A DNA stretch of 64,000 nt from Pseudomonadota bacterium. GTDB lineage: Bacteria; Pseudomonadota; Gammaproteobacteria; UBA5335. The notes under the pieces are model-generated. The model was given only the letters and a program-made list of their open reading frames with translations, was not told the origin of the DNA and made no database searches. The stretch's first letter is position 1. Every line of letters begins with the position of its first letter. The position numbers were made by a program, and so were the translations under genes. The stretch lies in contig JAASSS010000001.1 in the NCBI GenBank assembly GCA_021767745.1, positions 1 through 64,000 of the forward strand, read 5' to 3'. Below, piece by piece: positions 41,257 through 49,930 of this stretch.

Positions 41257-42558
41257 ATGATCCCCGGCCTGCTCGTCTCGGCGCCGGCCTCCGGCTCCGG
41301 CAAGACCACGGTGATGCTGGGCCTGCTGCGGGCCTTGGCCGACGAGGGGCTGGTCGTCCAGCCGTTCAAGTCCGGCCCCGACTACATCGACCCCGCCTTC
41401 CACCTCGCGGCCGCCGGCCGTCCCTCGTTCAACCTCGACAGCTGGGCGATGGGCGAGGACCTGCTGGCGGCCATCGCGACCCGCGCCGAGGGGGCGCAGA
41501 TCTGCGTGGCCGAGGGCTCGATGGGGCTGTTCGACGGCGTCGCCACGGCGGGCCGCGCCGGATACGGCTCGTCCGCCGAGACCGCCCGGCGCATGGGCTG
41601 GCCGGTGGTACTGGTACTGGATGTGAGCGGGCAGGCCCAATCGGCGGCGGCCACGGCGGCAGGCTTCGCCGCCCACGCGCCGGACCTGCCCTTCGCCGGC
41701 GTGATCCTGAACCGCGTCGCCTCGCCCCGGCACGAACGACTGGTCCGGCTGGGCATGGAACGGGCGGGGCTGCCGGTGCTGGGCGCGTTGCCCCGGCGCG
41801 GCGAGCTGACCCTGCCTGAACGCCATCTCGGCCTTGTCCAGGCGGTCGAGCATCCCGATCTCGAAGCCGCGATCGTGCGTCACGCCGCGTTCCTGCGCGA
41901 GCATGTCGACCTCGGCCCGCTGCGCGCCGCGGCCGCGGCATCCCCACTGCCGGTGCCCGGCCGGCCACCGCCGCCGCCCGCCCGGCGGATCGCGCTGGCC
42001 CGCGACGCGGCCTTCGCCTTCACCTATCCTCACATCCTCGCCGGCTGGCGCGAGGCGGGCGCCGAGATCCTGCCGTTCTCGCCGCTCGCCGACGAGCCAC
42101 CGGACCCCTCGGCCGAGCTGGTCTGGCTACCCGGCGGCTATCCCGAACTGCATGCCGAGCGGCTGGCGGCGGCGCATACCTTCCGCGCCGGGCTGCACGC
42201 CCATGCCCGGACACGCCCCGTGCACGGCGAGTGCGGCGGCTACATGGCGCTGGGCGCGGCGCTGATCGACCGGCAGGGCGTGCGGCACCCGATGGCCGGT
42301 CTGCTCGGGCTGGTGACCAGCTACGAAACCCGCCGGCTCCACCTCGGCTACCGCCGCGCGATCCTTGCCGCACCCATGCCGGGCTTCGCCGCCGGCGCGG
42401 CGCTGCGCGGGCACGAGTTCCACTACGCCACCGTCCTCGAGACGCCCGACCCGCCGCTCGCGGCCGTGGCGGATGCCGACGGCGCTCCGGTGTCCGAGAC
42501 CGGCTCGCGCCGCGGCCAGGTCACCGGCACGTTCTTTCACCTCATCGCCGGCGAGTGA
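41257..42558 (+). CDS. cobB: Cobyrinate a,c-diamide synthase
   Basis: 433 residues. N-terminal dethiobiotin-synthetase-like ATPase with P-loop SAPASGSGKTT (8-18), then a class I-like glutamine amidotransferase domain with the nucleophile C326 in HGECGGYMALG and terminal HEFHYA. Amidates cobyrinic acid (CobB, aerobic hydrogenobyrinate, or CbiA, anaerobic). ATG 41257 puts the P-loop at the family position; the frame extends upstream to 41131 without conserved sequence. No other corrin gene is adjacent. A B12-dependent reductase lies 9 kb away. No cobalamin riboswitch was seen upstream. Confidence 0.9.
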   Translation: MIPGLLVSAPASGSGKTTVMLGLLRALADEGLVVQPFKSGPDYIDPAFHLAAAGRPSFNLDSWAMGEDLLAAIATRAEGAQICVAEGSMGLFDGVATAGRAGYGSSAETARRMGWPVVLVLDVSGQAQSAAATAAGFAAHAPDLPFAGVILNRVASPRHERLVRLGMERAGLPVLGALPRRGELTLPERHLGLVQAVEHPDLEAAIVRHAAFLREHVDLGPLRAAAAASPLPVPGRPPPPPARRIALARDAAFAFTYPHILAGWREAGAEILPFSPLADEPPDPSAELVWLPGGYPELHAERLAAAHTFRAGLHAHARTRPVHGECGGYMALGAALIDRQGVRHPMAGLLGLVTSYETRRLHLGYRRAILAAPMPGFAAGAALRGHEFHYATVLETPDPPLAAVADADGAPVSETGSRRGQVTGTFFHLIAGE

Positions 42559-42649
42559 CAGGCGAAGGGCCGGGCCACCCGCCCTCCCCCGCGCCACACC
42601 GGCGACCGGTGCCGGGCGTACGCGCCTCGACGATGGGGGCCTGCTGCCG

Positions 42650-45514
42650 CTAGCCCTGCTGCGCCGGGATTACCTCGATCGGCCCGAGATCGAGCGACTC
42701 GACCTCCTCACGCACGACGTCGAGGTCGCCCACGATCACCCACAACAGGCGGTCGGCATCGATGTTCGCCTCGGCACTCGCCTGCACCGCCGCCGGCGCC
42801 AGCGCACGCACGTCGTCGACGAAGCGCTCGTAGTAGTCGTCCGGCAGTTCGTAAGTGACGATCTTGCCGATGCTGCCGGCCAGCTGGCTCATGGTCTCGT
42901 TGCTGCCGGGCAACTTGAGCGTCATGTTCTTCTGCGCCTTGGCCAGTTCCTCGGCGTTGATCGGCTTGTCGCCCCGCAGCGCTGCGATCTCGGCCAGCAT
43001 CTCGCCGATGGACTCGGCGGTCTTGTCGCGCTGTACCGGCGCGTAGAGCATCCACGGCCGCTGGCCCAGCGCGTCGGGCAGCATGCTGCGCGCACCGTAG
43101 GTCCAGCCCTTGTCCTCGCGCAGGTTCATGTTCACGCGAGAGCTGAACATGCCGCCGAACAGCGTGTTGGCGGTCTTCAGCGGGATGTCCTCGCTGCCGC
43201 CGGTCGGCGGCGTCAGCAGCCCGGCGAAGATCAGCGACTGCTCGTAACCGGGCCGGTCGATCAGGTACACGCGCGGGCGTTCGGCCACAGGCGGCTCGGC
43301 CAGCTGCTTGGCCGGTGACGCGTCGGCCGGCGCCTGCCAGTCACCGAGGCTCTCGGCCAGCAGCGGCTCGAGCCGGTCCATGCTGATGTCGCCGACCACG
43401 ACCAGCTGCGCCGTGTCCGGCCGGACCCAGCGCCGGTAGAACTGCGCGAGCTGCTCGCGATCGACCTCGCGCACGACGGCCTCATAGCCCGTTCCGGTCA
43501 GCGGCTGCGCATAGGCGTGACCCTCGCCGTACAGCAGCGGCGGCAGCACCCGCATGGCGATCGCGGTAGGCTCGGTCTTTTCCTGGGCGATCTCCGCCAG
43601 CCGCTGCTGGCGCAGCCGCGCCAGCTCGCGCTCGGGAAAGGATGGATTGCGGATGATGTCGGCGTAGAGCGCCAGCGAGGGCTCGAGCTGATCGGTCAGG
43701 GTGGAGAGCGCCACGGTACTCTTGTCCAGCCCGCTGCTGACGCCGATCTCGGCCCCGAGCTCCTCCTGCTCGCGCGCGATCTGCTGCGAGCTGCGCGACT
43801 CGGTGCCCTCCTCCAGCATTTCCATCGCCAGACTGGCAATGCCGGCCGCGCCCGGCTCGTCGGCGGCATAGCCGGCCTCGGTCAGCAGCCGGAATTCCAC
43901 CAGCGGTGCCCCGCGGCGCTCCGCCAGCACCACCTCCAGACCGTTGGCGAGCGTGGTGCGGGCGAGCGGCGGAAATTCCAGCGCCGGCGGCGCACCGACC
44001 GACGGCAGCGCGCTGCGATCGATGTCGGACGAGGCGGTCTGGTAGGTCGGGAACGGCACCACCTCCAGGGTGAAGCGGCCCCGCTGCAGCCAGGCCTGTG
44101 CGGCCTCGCGCACCTGCGTGGAATCGGCCTGCAGCGCCAAGGCGAGATTGCGCCGCCAGGCATCGGGACTGCCGGCGTAGACGGTGCTGCGGGCGAGGAT
44201 CTGAGCCTTGCCGCCGAAGCCGCCGACCTTCTGCAGGCCGCGCACCAGATCGGCGCGCATGCTGGTCTTCACCCGGTCGAGCTCGTCGGTGGTCGGGCCG
44301 TGCGCCAGCAGCTCGTCCAGCTCCTTTTCGATCACCGGCTCGATCTGCCCCAGCGAGACCTCCGGCCGCGCGGAGGCGACGATGAACAGCTGCGAGCCGA
44401 GTTCACCGGTGCTGACGCTGGCGGAAACATCGGTGGCCAGCCCCTCCTCCTCGACCAGCCGCCGGTACAGGCGGGAGGTCTTGCCGCCGCCGAGCACCTC
44501 GGCCGCCAGCTGCAGGTGCAGGGTCTCCCGCTCGCCCCAGGCCGGCAGGTTCCAGACCTGGTAGAGCCGGGCCTGCGCCACGCGATCCTCATGCCGGGCC
44601 CGCCGATCGCCGAGCATCGGCGCCGGATTGCGCTGCGGGTGGGTGACCGGCGGCCCGGCAGGAATCTCGCCGAAGTAGCGCCGGGCCTTCTCCAGCGCCT
44701 GCTCGGTGTCCACGTCGCCGGCGATCACCAGCACGGCGTTGGCGGCGCCGTAGTAGGTTTCGAACCAGCGCCGCACATCGTCCAGGTCGGCCTCGTCCAG
44801 ATCCTCCATCGAACCGATGGTGGTCCAGGAATACGGGTGGCCCTCCGGGTAGGTGTGCTCGACGATCAGCTCCCAGACCTTGCCGTAGGGCACGCCCTCG
44901 CGCTGGCGCTTCTCGTTCTTGACCACATCGCGCTGCTCGTCGAGCTTGCCCTGGTCGATCGCGCCGAGCAGATGGCCCATCCGGTCCGATTCCATCCACA
45001 GCGCCAGGTCCAGCGCCGTCTTGGGGACGGTCTGGAAGTAGTTGGTGCGGTCCTGGCTGGTGGTGCCGTTCATGTCGGTGGCACCGACCTCCTCGAAGGG
45101 CCGGAAGTAGTCGTCGTCGTAGTGTTCGCTGCCGTTGAACATCAGATGCTCGAACAGGTGCGCGAAGCCGGTGATGCCCGGGTGCTCGTTCTTCGAGCCC
45201 ACGTGGTACCAGACGTTGACCGCCACCAGCGGCGCCTTGTGATCCTCGTGCACCACCACCGTCAGGCCATTGGGCAGCACCGCCATGGTGTAGGGGATGT
45301 CCAGCTGGGAAAGCACGTCGGCGACTGCCGGTTCGACAGTCGGCGCACTCTGCGGGGCCGCCTCGACGGCGGATGCGGGTGTATCGGTCACGGGACTCTC
45401 CGTGGGCTCTGGCCCTGCAGCCGGGGCAGGGCGTTGGGTCTCGGGCTCGCAGCCGACGAGCAGGCTCGCCAGCAGGAGGCTCAACAACAGCGGGCAGGAA
45501 CGGCGGATTCGCAT
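42650..45514 (-). CDS. M16 family zinc peptidase, lipoprotein
   Basis: 954 residues. Lipoprotein signal with lipobox LLVGC (C22), a Pro/Glu/Thr-rich linker (23-65), then two insulinase-like halves. The N-terminal half carries the inverted zinc motif H119-LFEH123 in GFAHLFEHLMFNG; the second half (from about 500) lacks it and starts RTTLANGLEVVLAERRGAPLVEF, as in two-domain pitrilysins. It probably degrades peptides in the periplasm, tethered to a membrane. ATG 45514 sets the signal peptide; the frame runs on to 45685 across the divergent gene's promoter and is not credible. Stands alone, divergent from the GNAT-nitrilase gene. Confidence 0.93.
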   Translation of the reverse strand: MRIRRSCPLLLSLLLASLLVGCEPETQRPAPAAGPEPTESPVTDTPASAVEAAPQSAPTVEPAVADVLSQLDIPYTMAVLPNGLTVVVHEDHKAPLVAVNVWYHVGSKNEHPGITGFAHLFEHLMFNGSEHYDDDYFRPFEEVGATDMNGTTSQDRTNYFQTVPKTALDLALWMESDRMGHLLGAIDQGKLDEQRDVVKNEKRQREGVPYGKVWELIVEHTYPEGHPYSWTTIGSMEDLDEADLDDVRRWFETYYGAANAVLVIAGDVDTEQALEKARRYFGEIPAGPPVTHPQRNPAPMLGDRRARHEDRVAQARLYQVWNLPAWGERETLHLQLAAEVLGGGKTSRLYRRLVEEEGLATDVSASVSTGELGSQLFIVASARPEVSLGQIEPVIEKELDELLAHGPTTDELDRVKTSMRADLVRGLQKVGGFGGKAQILARSTVYAGSPDAWRRNLALALQADSTQVREAAQAWLQRGRFTLEVVPFPTYQTASSDIDRSALPSVGAPPALEFPPLARTTLANGLEVVLAERRGAPLVEFRLLTEAGYAADEPGAAGIASLAMEMLEEGTESRSSQQIAREQEELGAEIGVSSGLDKSTVALSTLTDQLEPSLALYADIIRNPSFPERELARLRQQRLAEIAQEKTEPTAIAMRVLPPLLYGEGHAYAQPLTGTGYEAVVREVDREQLAQFYRRWVRPDTAQLVVVGDISMDRLEPLLAESLGDWQAPADASPAKQLAEPPVAERPRVYLIDRPGYEQSLIFAGLLTPPTGGSEDIPLKTANTLFGGMFSSRVNMNLREDKGWTYGARSMLPDALGQRPWMLYAPVQRDKTAESIGEMLAEIAALRGDKPINAEELAKAQKNMTLKLPGSNETMSQLAGSIGKIVTYELPDDYYERFVDDVRALAPAAVQASAEANIDADRLLWVIVGDLDVVREEVESLDLGPIEVIPAQQG

Positions 45515-45585
45515 CGGATGCCTTGGTTCACGCGGGTGACATGAGCGGTATGGCCGCCGGCGCGGCCGGCCCTGGCCGAGGGCCT

Positions 45586-45594
45586 TGGTATCAT
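45586..45594 (+). promoter_or_regulatory. Extended -10 promoter for the GNAT-nitrilase gene
   Basis: TGG-TATCAT, an extended -10 (TGn) with five of six -10 positions, 26 bases before the ATG. The -35 region is pure GC. The same TATCATAG string occurs directly before hisB. Confidence 0.4.
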
Positions 45595-45620
45595 AGACGT
45601 TTGCCTGCCGGAGCGTGCGC

Positions 45621-47189
45621 ATGCCAGAGAGCGCCGAGCTGTCCCCCAGCCCCGAAGCCGATGAGTACCGCCTGCGCCTGCGCACCCTGCGGGCCGAGGA
45701 CTATGACGACCTCAAGGCCATCATGGACGCCGTGTATCCCGGCGATCTCGGCGGCGCGTGGGAGCGCGATCAGTTCCTCTCGCAGCTGCGCCACTTCCCC
45801 GAGGGCCAGATCTGCATCGAGGACAACGGCCGGGTGGTGGCCGGGGCGCTGAGCCTGATCGTCAACTACGCCCGCTATGGCGATCAGCATACCTACGAGC
45901 AGATCACCGGCAAGGGCTACCTCACCACGCACGATCCGCGGGGTGATGTGCTCTACGGCGTGGATGTGTTCGTGCATCCGGAGTATCGCGACCTGCGCCT
46001 TGGCCGGCGTCTGTACGACGCCCGCAAGGAATTGTGCCGGCGGCTGAACCTGCGGGCCATCGTCGCCGGCGGGCGCATCCCCGGCTATGCCCGCCATGCC
46101 GGGGAGATGACGCCGGAGGCCTACATCGAACAGGTGCGGATGCGCGAGCTGCGCGATCCGATCCTCTCCTTCCAGCTGGCGAACGACTTCCACGTGCGGC
46201 GCATCATCACCGGCTATCTGCCCGAGGACCGCGACTCGCACGCCTACGCCACGCTGGTGGAATGGAGCAACATCCACTACCAGGCGGCGAAGCCACCACT
46301 GATCGGTGCCGCCAAGCGCATCGTGCGCGTCGGCACGGTGCAGTGGCAGATGCGGGCCACCAACGATCTGGATGACCTGCTGCAGCAGGCCGAATTCTTC
46401 GTCGACGCCCTCGCCGGCTATCAGTCCGACTTCGCCCTGTTCCCGGAGTTCTTCAACGCGCCGCTGATGCGCCTGTACAACCAGGGCAACGCCGCCGAGG
46501 CGGTGCGGGGCCTGGCCACGCACACCGAGGCGATCTGCGAGCACCTGCGCGAGCTGGCGGTGAGCTACAACATCAACATCATCGCCGGCAGCATGCCGGT
46601 GTACGAGGATCAGGCCCTCTACAACGTCAGCTACCTGTGCCGTCGCGACGGCACGATGGACTGCCAGTACAAGCTGCACATCACGCCCGACGAGCGCGCC
46701 TGCTGGGGCATGACCGGCGGCGAGCAGCTCAAGGTGTTCGACACCGACGTCGGCCGCATCGGCATCCTGATCTGCTACGACGTGGAATTCCCCGAGCTGC
46801 CCCGACTGCTGGCGGAGCGGGGCGCGCAGATCCTGTTCGTGCCCTACTGGACGGACACCCGCACCGGCTACCTGCGGGTGCGCCACTGCGCCCAGGCCCG
46901 AGCGATCGAGAACGAGTGCTACGTCGCCATCACCGGCAGCGTGGGCAACCTGCCGCGGGTGCACAACATCGACATCCAGTACTCGCAGTCGGCGGTGTTC
47001 ACGCCCTCGGATTTCAACTTCGATCGCGACGGCATCGCCGCCGAAAGCACGCCCAACACCGAGATGACACTGATCACCGACCTGGATCTCGACGCCCTGA
47101 CCGACCTGCGCAACGCCGGCTCGGTGCACAACTACCAGGACCGGCGCCGCGATCTCTACCGCATTCAGTGGCTGGGCGACGCCGGCTGA
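45621..47189 (+). CDS. GNAT acetyltransferase fused to carbon-nitrogen hydrolase
   Basis: 522 residues, two domains. Residues 17-165 are a GNAT fold (VDVFVHPEYRDLRLGRRLYDARKEL is the acetyl-CoA loop); about 232-495 are a nitrilase-superfamily hydrolase with the full triad E276 (LFPEFFN), K351 (QYKLHITPDE) and C385 (LICYDVEFPE). The domain order is known in other bacteria, but no substrate is established to my knowledge; an amide hydrolysed and an amine acetylated in sequence is one guess. ATG 45621 has GGAG seven bases upstream. GTG 45615 is in frame but closer to that site. Monocistronic or with tauE, 16 bp downstream. Confidence 0.93.
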   Translation: MPESAELSPSPEADEYRLRLRTLRAEDYDDLKAIMDAVYPGDLGGAWERDQFLSQLRHFPEGQICIEDNGRVVAGALSLIVNYARYGDQHTYEQITGKGYLTTHDPRGDVLYGVDVFVHPEYRDLRLGRRLYDARKELCRRLNLRAIVAGGRIPGYARHAGEMTPEAYIEQVRMRELRDPILSFQLANDFHVRRIITGYLPEDRDSHAYATLVEWSNIHYQAAKPPLIGAAKRIVRVGTVQWQMRATNDLDDLLQQAEFFVDALAGYQSDFALFPEFFNAPLMRLYNQGNAAEAVRGLATHTEAICEHLRELAVSYNINIIAGSMPVYEDQALYNVSYLCRRDGTMDCQYKLHITPDERACWGMTGGEQLKVFDTDVGRIGILICYDVEFPELPRLLAERGAQILFVPYWTDTRTGYLRVRHCAQARAIENECYVAITGSVGNLPRVHNIDIQYSQSAVFTPSDFNFDRDGIAAESTPNTEMTLITDLDLDALTDLRNAGSVHNYQDRRRDLYRIQWLGDAG

Positions 47190-47205
47190 CGGGGCGACGC
47201 CCGCC

Positions 47206-47994
47206 GTGCTGAGCCTGCTGGTCTATCTGCTCGCCGGTATCGTCGCCGGCACCATGGCGGGCCTGTTCGGCATCGGCGGCGGCGCAGTCATCGTGCCGGT
47301 GCTCGTCGCCGCCTTCGCCTGGCAGCAACTGCCGGCGGCGCTGGTGATGCATCTGGCGCTCGGCACCTCGCTCGCCACCATCGTGGTGACCTCGCTCTCC
47401 TCGATCGCCGCCCACCAGCGCCGCGGCGGCGTGCGCTGGGACATCGTGCTGCCGATGACGCCCGGCATCCTCGCCGGCGCGGCGACCGGCGCGCTGCTGG
47501 CTGATCGCCTGCCGAGCCGCGCGCTGGCGCTGCTGTTCGGCCTGTTCTCGCTGGCGGTGGCCGTGCAGATGGGCCTGGGGCTCAGGCCGCCGGCCGCCGG
47601 GCGTCTGCCGGGCCGGCTCGGGCGCGGCCTCGCCGGCCTGCTGATCGGCACGGCCTCGGCCCTGACCGGCATCGGCGGCGGCTCGATCACCGTGCCCTTC
47701 CTCACCTGGTGCCGGGTGCCGATGCGCGAGGCAGTAGGCTCGGCGGCGGCCTGTGGGCTGCCGATCGCGCTGGCCGGCGCCGCCGGCTATCTGCTCGCAG
47801 GGCAGGATGCCCCCGACCTGCCGGCCGGCGCCACCGGCTACGTCTACTGGCCGGCCTTCCTCGGCATCACGCTGGCCACGGTGGTGTTCGCGCCGCTGGG
47901 TGCGCGGCTCGCGCATCGCTGGCCGGAGCGGCGCATGAAGCGCCTGTTCGCGCTGTTCCTGGTGATCGTCGGCCTGCGGATGATCACCGCCTGA
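47206..47994 (+). CDS. TauE/SafE family sulfite/organosulfonate exporter-like permease
   Basis: 262 residues with about eight hydrophobic helices and internal two-fold repeats: LAGIVAGTMAGLFGIGGGAVIVPVL in the first half, GLLIGTASALTGIGGGSITVPFLT in the second. TauE/SafE members export small sulfur-containing anions or remain uncharacterised. GTG 47206 is the only suitable start and lies 16 bases after the GNAT-nitrilase stop, so the two may be co-transcribed. Followed by a bidirectional terminator. Confidence 0.9.
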   Translation: MLSLLVYLLAGIVAGTMAGLFGIGGGAVIVPVLVAAFAWQQLPAALVMHLALGTSLATIVVTSLSSIAAHQRRGGVRWDIVLPMTPGILAGAATGALLADRLPSRALALLFGLFSLAVAVQMGLGLRPPAAGRLPGRLGRGLAGLLIGTASALTGIGGGSITVPFLTWCRVPMREAVGSAAACGLPIALAGAAGYLLAGQDAPDLPAGATGYVYWPAFLGITLATVVFAPLGARLAHRWPERRMKRLFALFLVIVGLRMITA

Positions 47995-48092
47995 GGCGGC
48001 GGCGCGCCGCCGCTGGACCACGGCAGGACGCCGCGACTGGCCTGAGCGCCGGACCCGCCGCGCCGGACCCGCCGCCCGGCACGGGCAGCGGA

Positions 48093-48126
48093 CGACAAAG
48101 GCCCCGCCGGAGCGGGGCCTTTGTCG
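48093..48126. terminator. Bidirectional hairpin terminator between tauE-like gene and degP
   Basis: CGACAAAGGCCCCGC / GCGGGGCCTTTGTCG, a perfect 15-bp stem with loop CGGA. The AAAGGCC...GGCCTTT end gives short A and T tracts on either side, so it can serve the rightward tauE-like transcript and the leftward protease transcript, whose stop is 22 bp away. Confidence 0.85.
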
Positions 48127-48147
48127 CATCAGCGCCGGCGGGCGGCG

Positions 48148-49569
48148 CTAGCGCAGCGCGAGGTAGAGCCGGCCGCGGCCACGCTCGATGAACAGCAGCA
48201 GCTGGTCCTGCCCACTCACGCGGCGCTTGAAAGCGGCCAGATCCTCGACGCGCTGGCGATTGACCGAGAGGATCAGGTCGTCCGGCCGCAGGCCCGCGCG
48301 CGCCGCCGGGCTGGCCGGCTCGACGTCCATCACCACGATGCCCTCGCCGTCCGGATTGTTGCCAAAGGTGGCGCCGGCCAGCCGCGGATGCAGATCCCCG
48401 GCGCCCTCGGCCTCGCCACTGGCGGTGACGGTCTCTTCCGGCACGGCACCGACCTGGGTGTCGATCACCCGGCGCCGCCCCTCGCGCAGGATCTCGAGGC
48501 GCACCTTCTCGCCCACCCGCAGCAGGCCAATGGTGTTGCGCAGGTCACGATAGTTGCGCACCTCGCGGCCGTTGACGCCGACGATCACATCGCCCGCCTG
48601 CAGCCCGGCCTCGGCCGCCGAGGAGCCCGGCTCGATGTCGGTGATGACCACGCCATCGTCGTTCTTGAGATCGAACGCCTCGGCCAGCTCGGGCGTGAGG
48701 TTCTGCACGATCACCCCCAACCGGCCCCGCTCGACCTCGCCGTACTTGACCAGTTGCTCCATCACCCGCTTGGCCAGGTTCGACGGAATCGCGAAGCCAA
48801 TGCCGATGTTGCCCCCGGTGCGCGAGAGGATGGCGGTGTTGATGCCGATCAGCTCGCCCTGCAGGTCCACCAGCGCACCGCCGGAGTTGCCGGGATTGAT
48901 CGAGGCATCGGTCTGGATGTAGTTCTGGTAGCTGTCGACGTTGCCGATCCCCGAGCGGCCCACCGCGCTGACGATGCCGGAGGTGACGGTGTGGCGCAGG
49001 CCGAAGGGGTTGCCGATGGCGACCACGAAGTCGCCCACCTGCATGCTGTCGGAATCGCCCAGCGGCAGCTCGGCGAGGCCGTCGGCCTCGATCTGCAGCA
49101 GGGCGACGTCGGTCTCCTTGTCGGCACCGATGATCTTGGCGATGAACTCACGCTCGTCCTGCAGCGTGACCTCGATCTCGTCTGCCTGCTGCACCACGTG
49201 CGCGTTGGTCAGGATGTAGCCCTTCTCGGCATCGACGATCACGCCCGAACCGAGGCTCTGCGCCTCGCGAAAGCGCGGCGTGCCCTGCTCCGGCTCGCCG
49301 AAGAAGCGGCGGAAGAACGGATCCTCGAACAGCGGACTGTCCATCAGCGGGTTGCGCACCTCGACCTTGCCGGTGGCCGAAATGTTCACCACCGCCGGCG
49401 TCGCCTTCTTCACCAGCGGCGCCAGCGTCGGCACCTGCCCGTCCACGGCGGCCATGATCGGTGGCGCCGCCGGCACGGGAGTCGGCGCCGTCAGGGCGAG
49501 GCCGAGCCCTGCCAGCAGGGCCAGGACGGCTGCCGATCGCTGCCGGCCGGCAACACGAGGTTCGTTCAT
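48148..49569 (-). CDS. degP: Periplasmic serine endoprotease DegP/MucD type
   Basis: 473 residues. Signal peptide (LALLAGLGLALTAPTPVPAA), trypsin-like domain with H124 (TNAHVV), D154 (ETDVALL) and S229 (NPGNSGGAL), then two PDZ domains (about 265-350 and 385-465). Degrades or holds misfolded envelope proteins, complementing SurA at 27 kb. ATG 49569 is chosen for the signal peptide and a GAGG ribosome site; ATG 49593 is an alternative. Ends beside the bidirectional terminator. Confidence 0.95.
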   Translation of the reverse strand: MNEPRVAGRQRSAAVLALLAGLGLALTAPTPVPAAPPIMAAVDGQVPTLAPLVKKATPAVVNISATGKVEVRNPLMDSPLFEDPFFRRFFGEPEQGTPRFREAQSLGSGVIVDAEKGYILTNAHVVQQADEIEVTLQDEREFIAKIIGADKETDVALLQIEADGLAELPLGDSDSMQVGDFVVAIGNPFGLRHTVTSGIVSAVGRSGIGNVDSYQNYIQTDASINPGNSGGALVDLQGELIGINTAILSRTGGNIGIGFAIPSNLAKRVMEQLVKYGEVERGRLGVIVQNLTPELAEAFDLKNDDGVVITDIEPGSSAAEAGLQAGDVIVGVNGREVRNYRDLRNTIGLLRVGEKVRLEILREGRRRVIDTQVGAVPEETVTASGEAEGAGDLHPRLAGATFGNNPDGEGIVVMDVEPASPAARAGLRPDDLILSVNRQRVEDLAAFKRRVSGQDQLLLFIERGRGRLYLALR

Positions 49570-49714
49570 AACGCTGTTCCTCAATCGATCCATTCGTTCT
49601 GGCGGCACGCGGGCGCGCCGTTCGCCGCGGATTATTCCACCGCCCTGCCGGCGCGGCCACGGGCGCGCCGGGCCGGCGCGTCACTGGACGCGGCTCCCGA
49701 CGCGATCCGGCCTG

Positions 49715-49730
49715 CCACCATATCTAGTGG
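49715..49730. promoter_or_regulatory. Candidate NrdR box
   Basis: CCACCATATCTAGTGG matches the published NrdR consensus acaCwAtATaTwGtgt at 12 of 16 positions, with the palindromic CCAC...GTGG arms. NrdR represses ribonucleotide reductase genes when dATP is high. A second box about 31 bp away, usual for NrdR, was not found. It is 217 bp upstream of nrdJa. Confidence 0.55.
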
Positions 49731-49786
49731 GTATCGGCTATCCGCTTGAATCTGCTGTATTTTATTTTAAGCCATTGATTTACAAG

Positions 49787-49803
49787 AAAACCAAAAAGGT
49801 TTT
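49787..49803. promoter_or_regulatory. AT-rich inverted repeat at the nrdJa promoter
   Basis: AAAACC-AAAAA-GGTTTT, a perfect 6+6 inverted repeat overlapping the first two bases of the -35. Possible operator; no regulator assigned. Confidence 0.4.
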
Positions 49804-49830
49804 GACTTCCCGCCACGGGCGGAATAGGTT
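49802..49830 (+). promoter_or_regulatory. Candidate sigma-70 promoter for nrdJa-nrdJb
   Basis: TTGACT (49802-49807, five of six -35 positions), 17-bp spacer, TAGGTT (49825-49830). The spacer holds the small dyad CCGCC-ACG-GGCGG (49810-49822). The leader to the nrdJa ATG would be about 95 bases. Confidence 0.6.
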
Positions 49831-49930
49831 CTAGCCACGCACCACATGTAGTAGCCGCCGCCACACACCGTCCAGCGCCTGACAGCTCGGCCGAAGGGGC
49901 GCAAACTTCAAAGTAAGGAGCCAGCCAGCC

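Larger units (their letters stand above)
49570..49930. other. AT-rich control region between degP and nrdJa
   Basis: 361 bp without a protein gene. Bases 49730-49830 are strikingly AT-rich for this genome (for example CTGTATTTTATTTTAAGCC and runs of A near 49787-49797), then GC-rich again up to the nrdJa ribosome site AAGGAG (49915-49920). It holds the NrdR-box, inverted-repeat and promoter candidates listed separately. No cobalamin riboswitch core was found. Confidence 0.7.

Noticed and set aside
43517-45544. 675-codon open frame antisense to the M16 peptidase
   Set aside because: Compositional shadow of a GC-rich gene; no domain or start signal.
49775-49788. Anr/FNR-like half-site TTGAT upstream of nrdJa
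   Set aside because: The second half (AAGAA) matches ATCAA poorly, so it falls short of the TTGAT-N4-ATCAA consensus.
49831-49930. Cobalamin riboswitch in the nrdJa leader
   Set aside because: No B12-box or GCCACTG core was found, and the leader is too short for the full fold.
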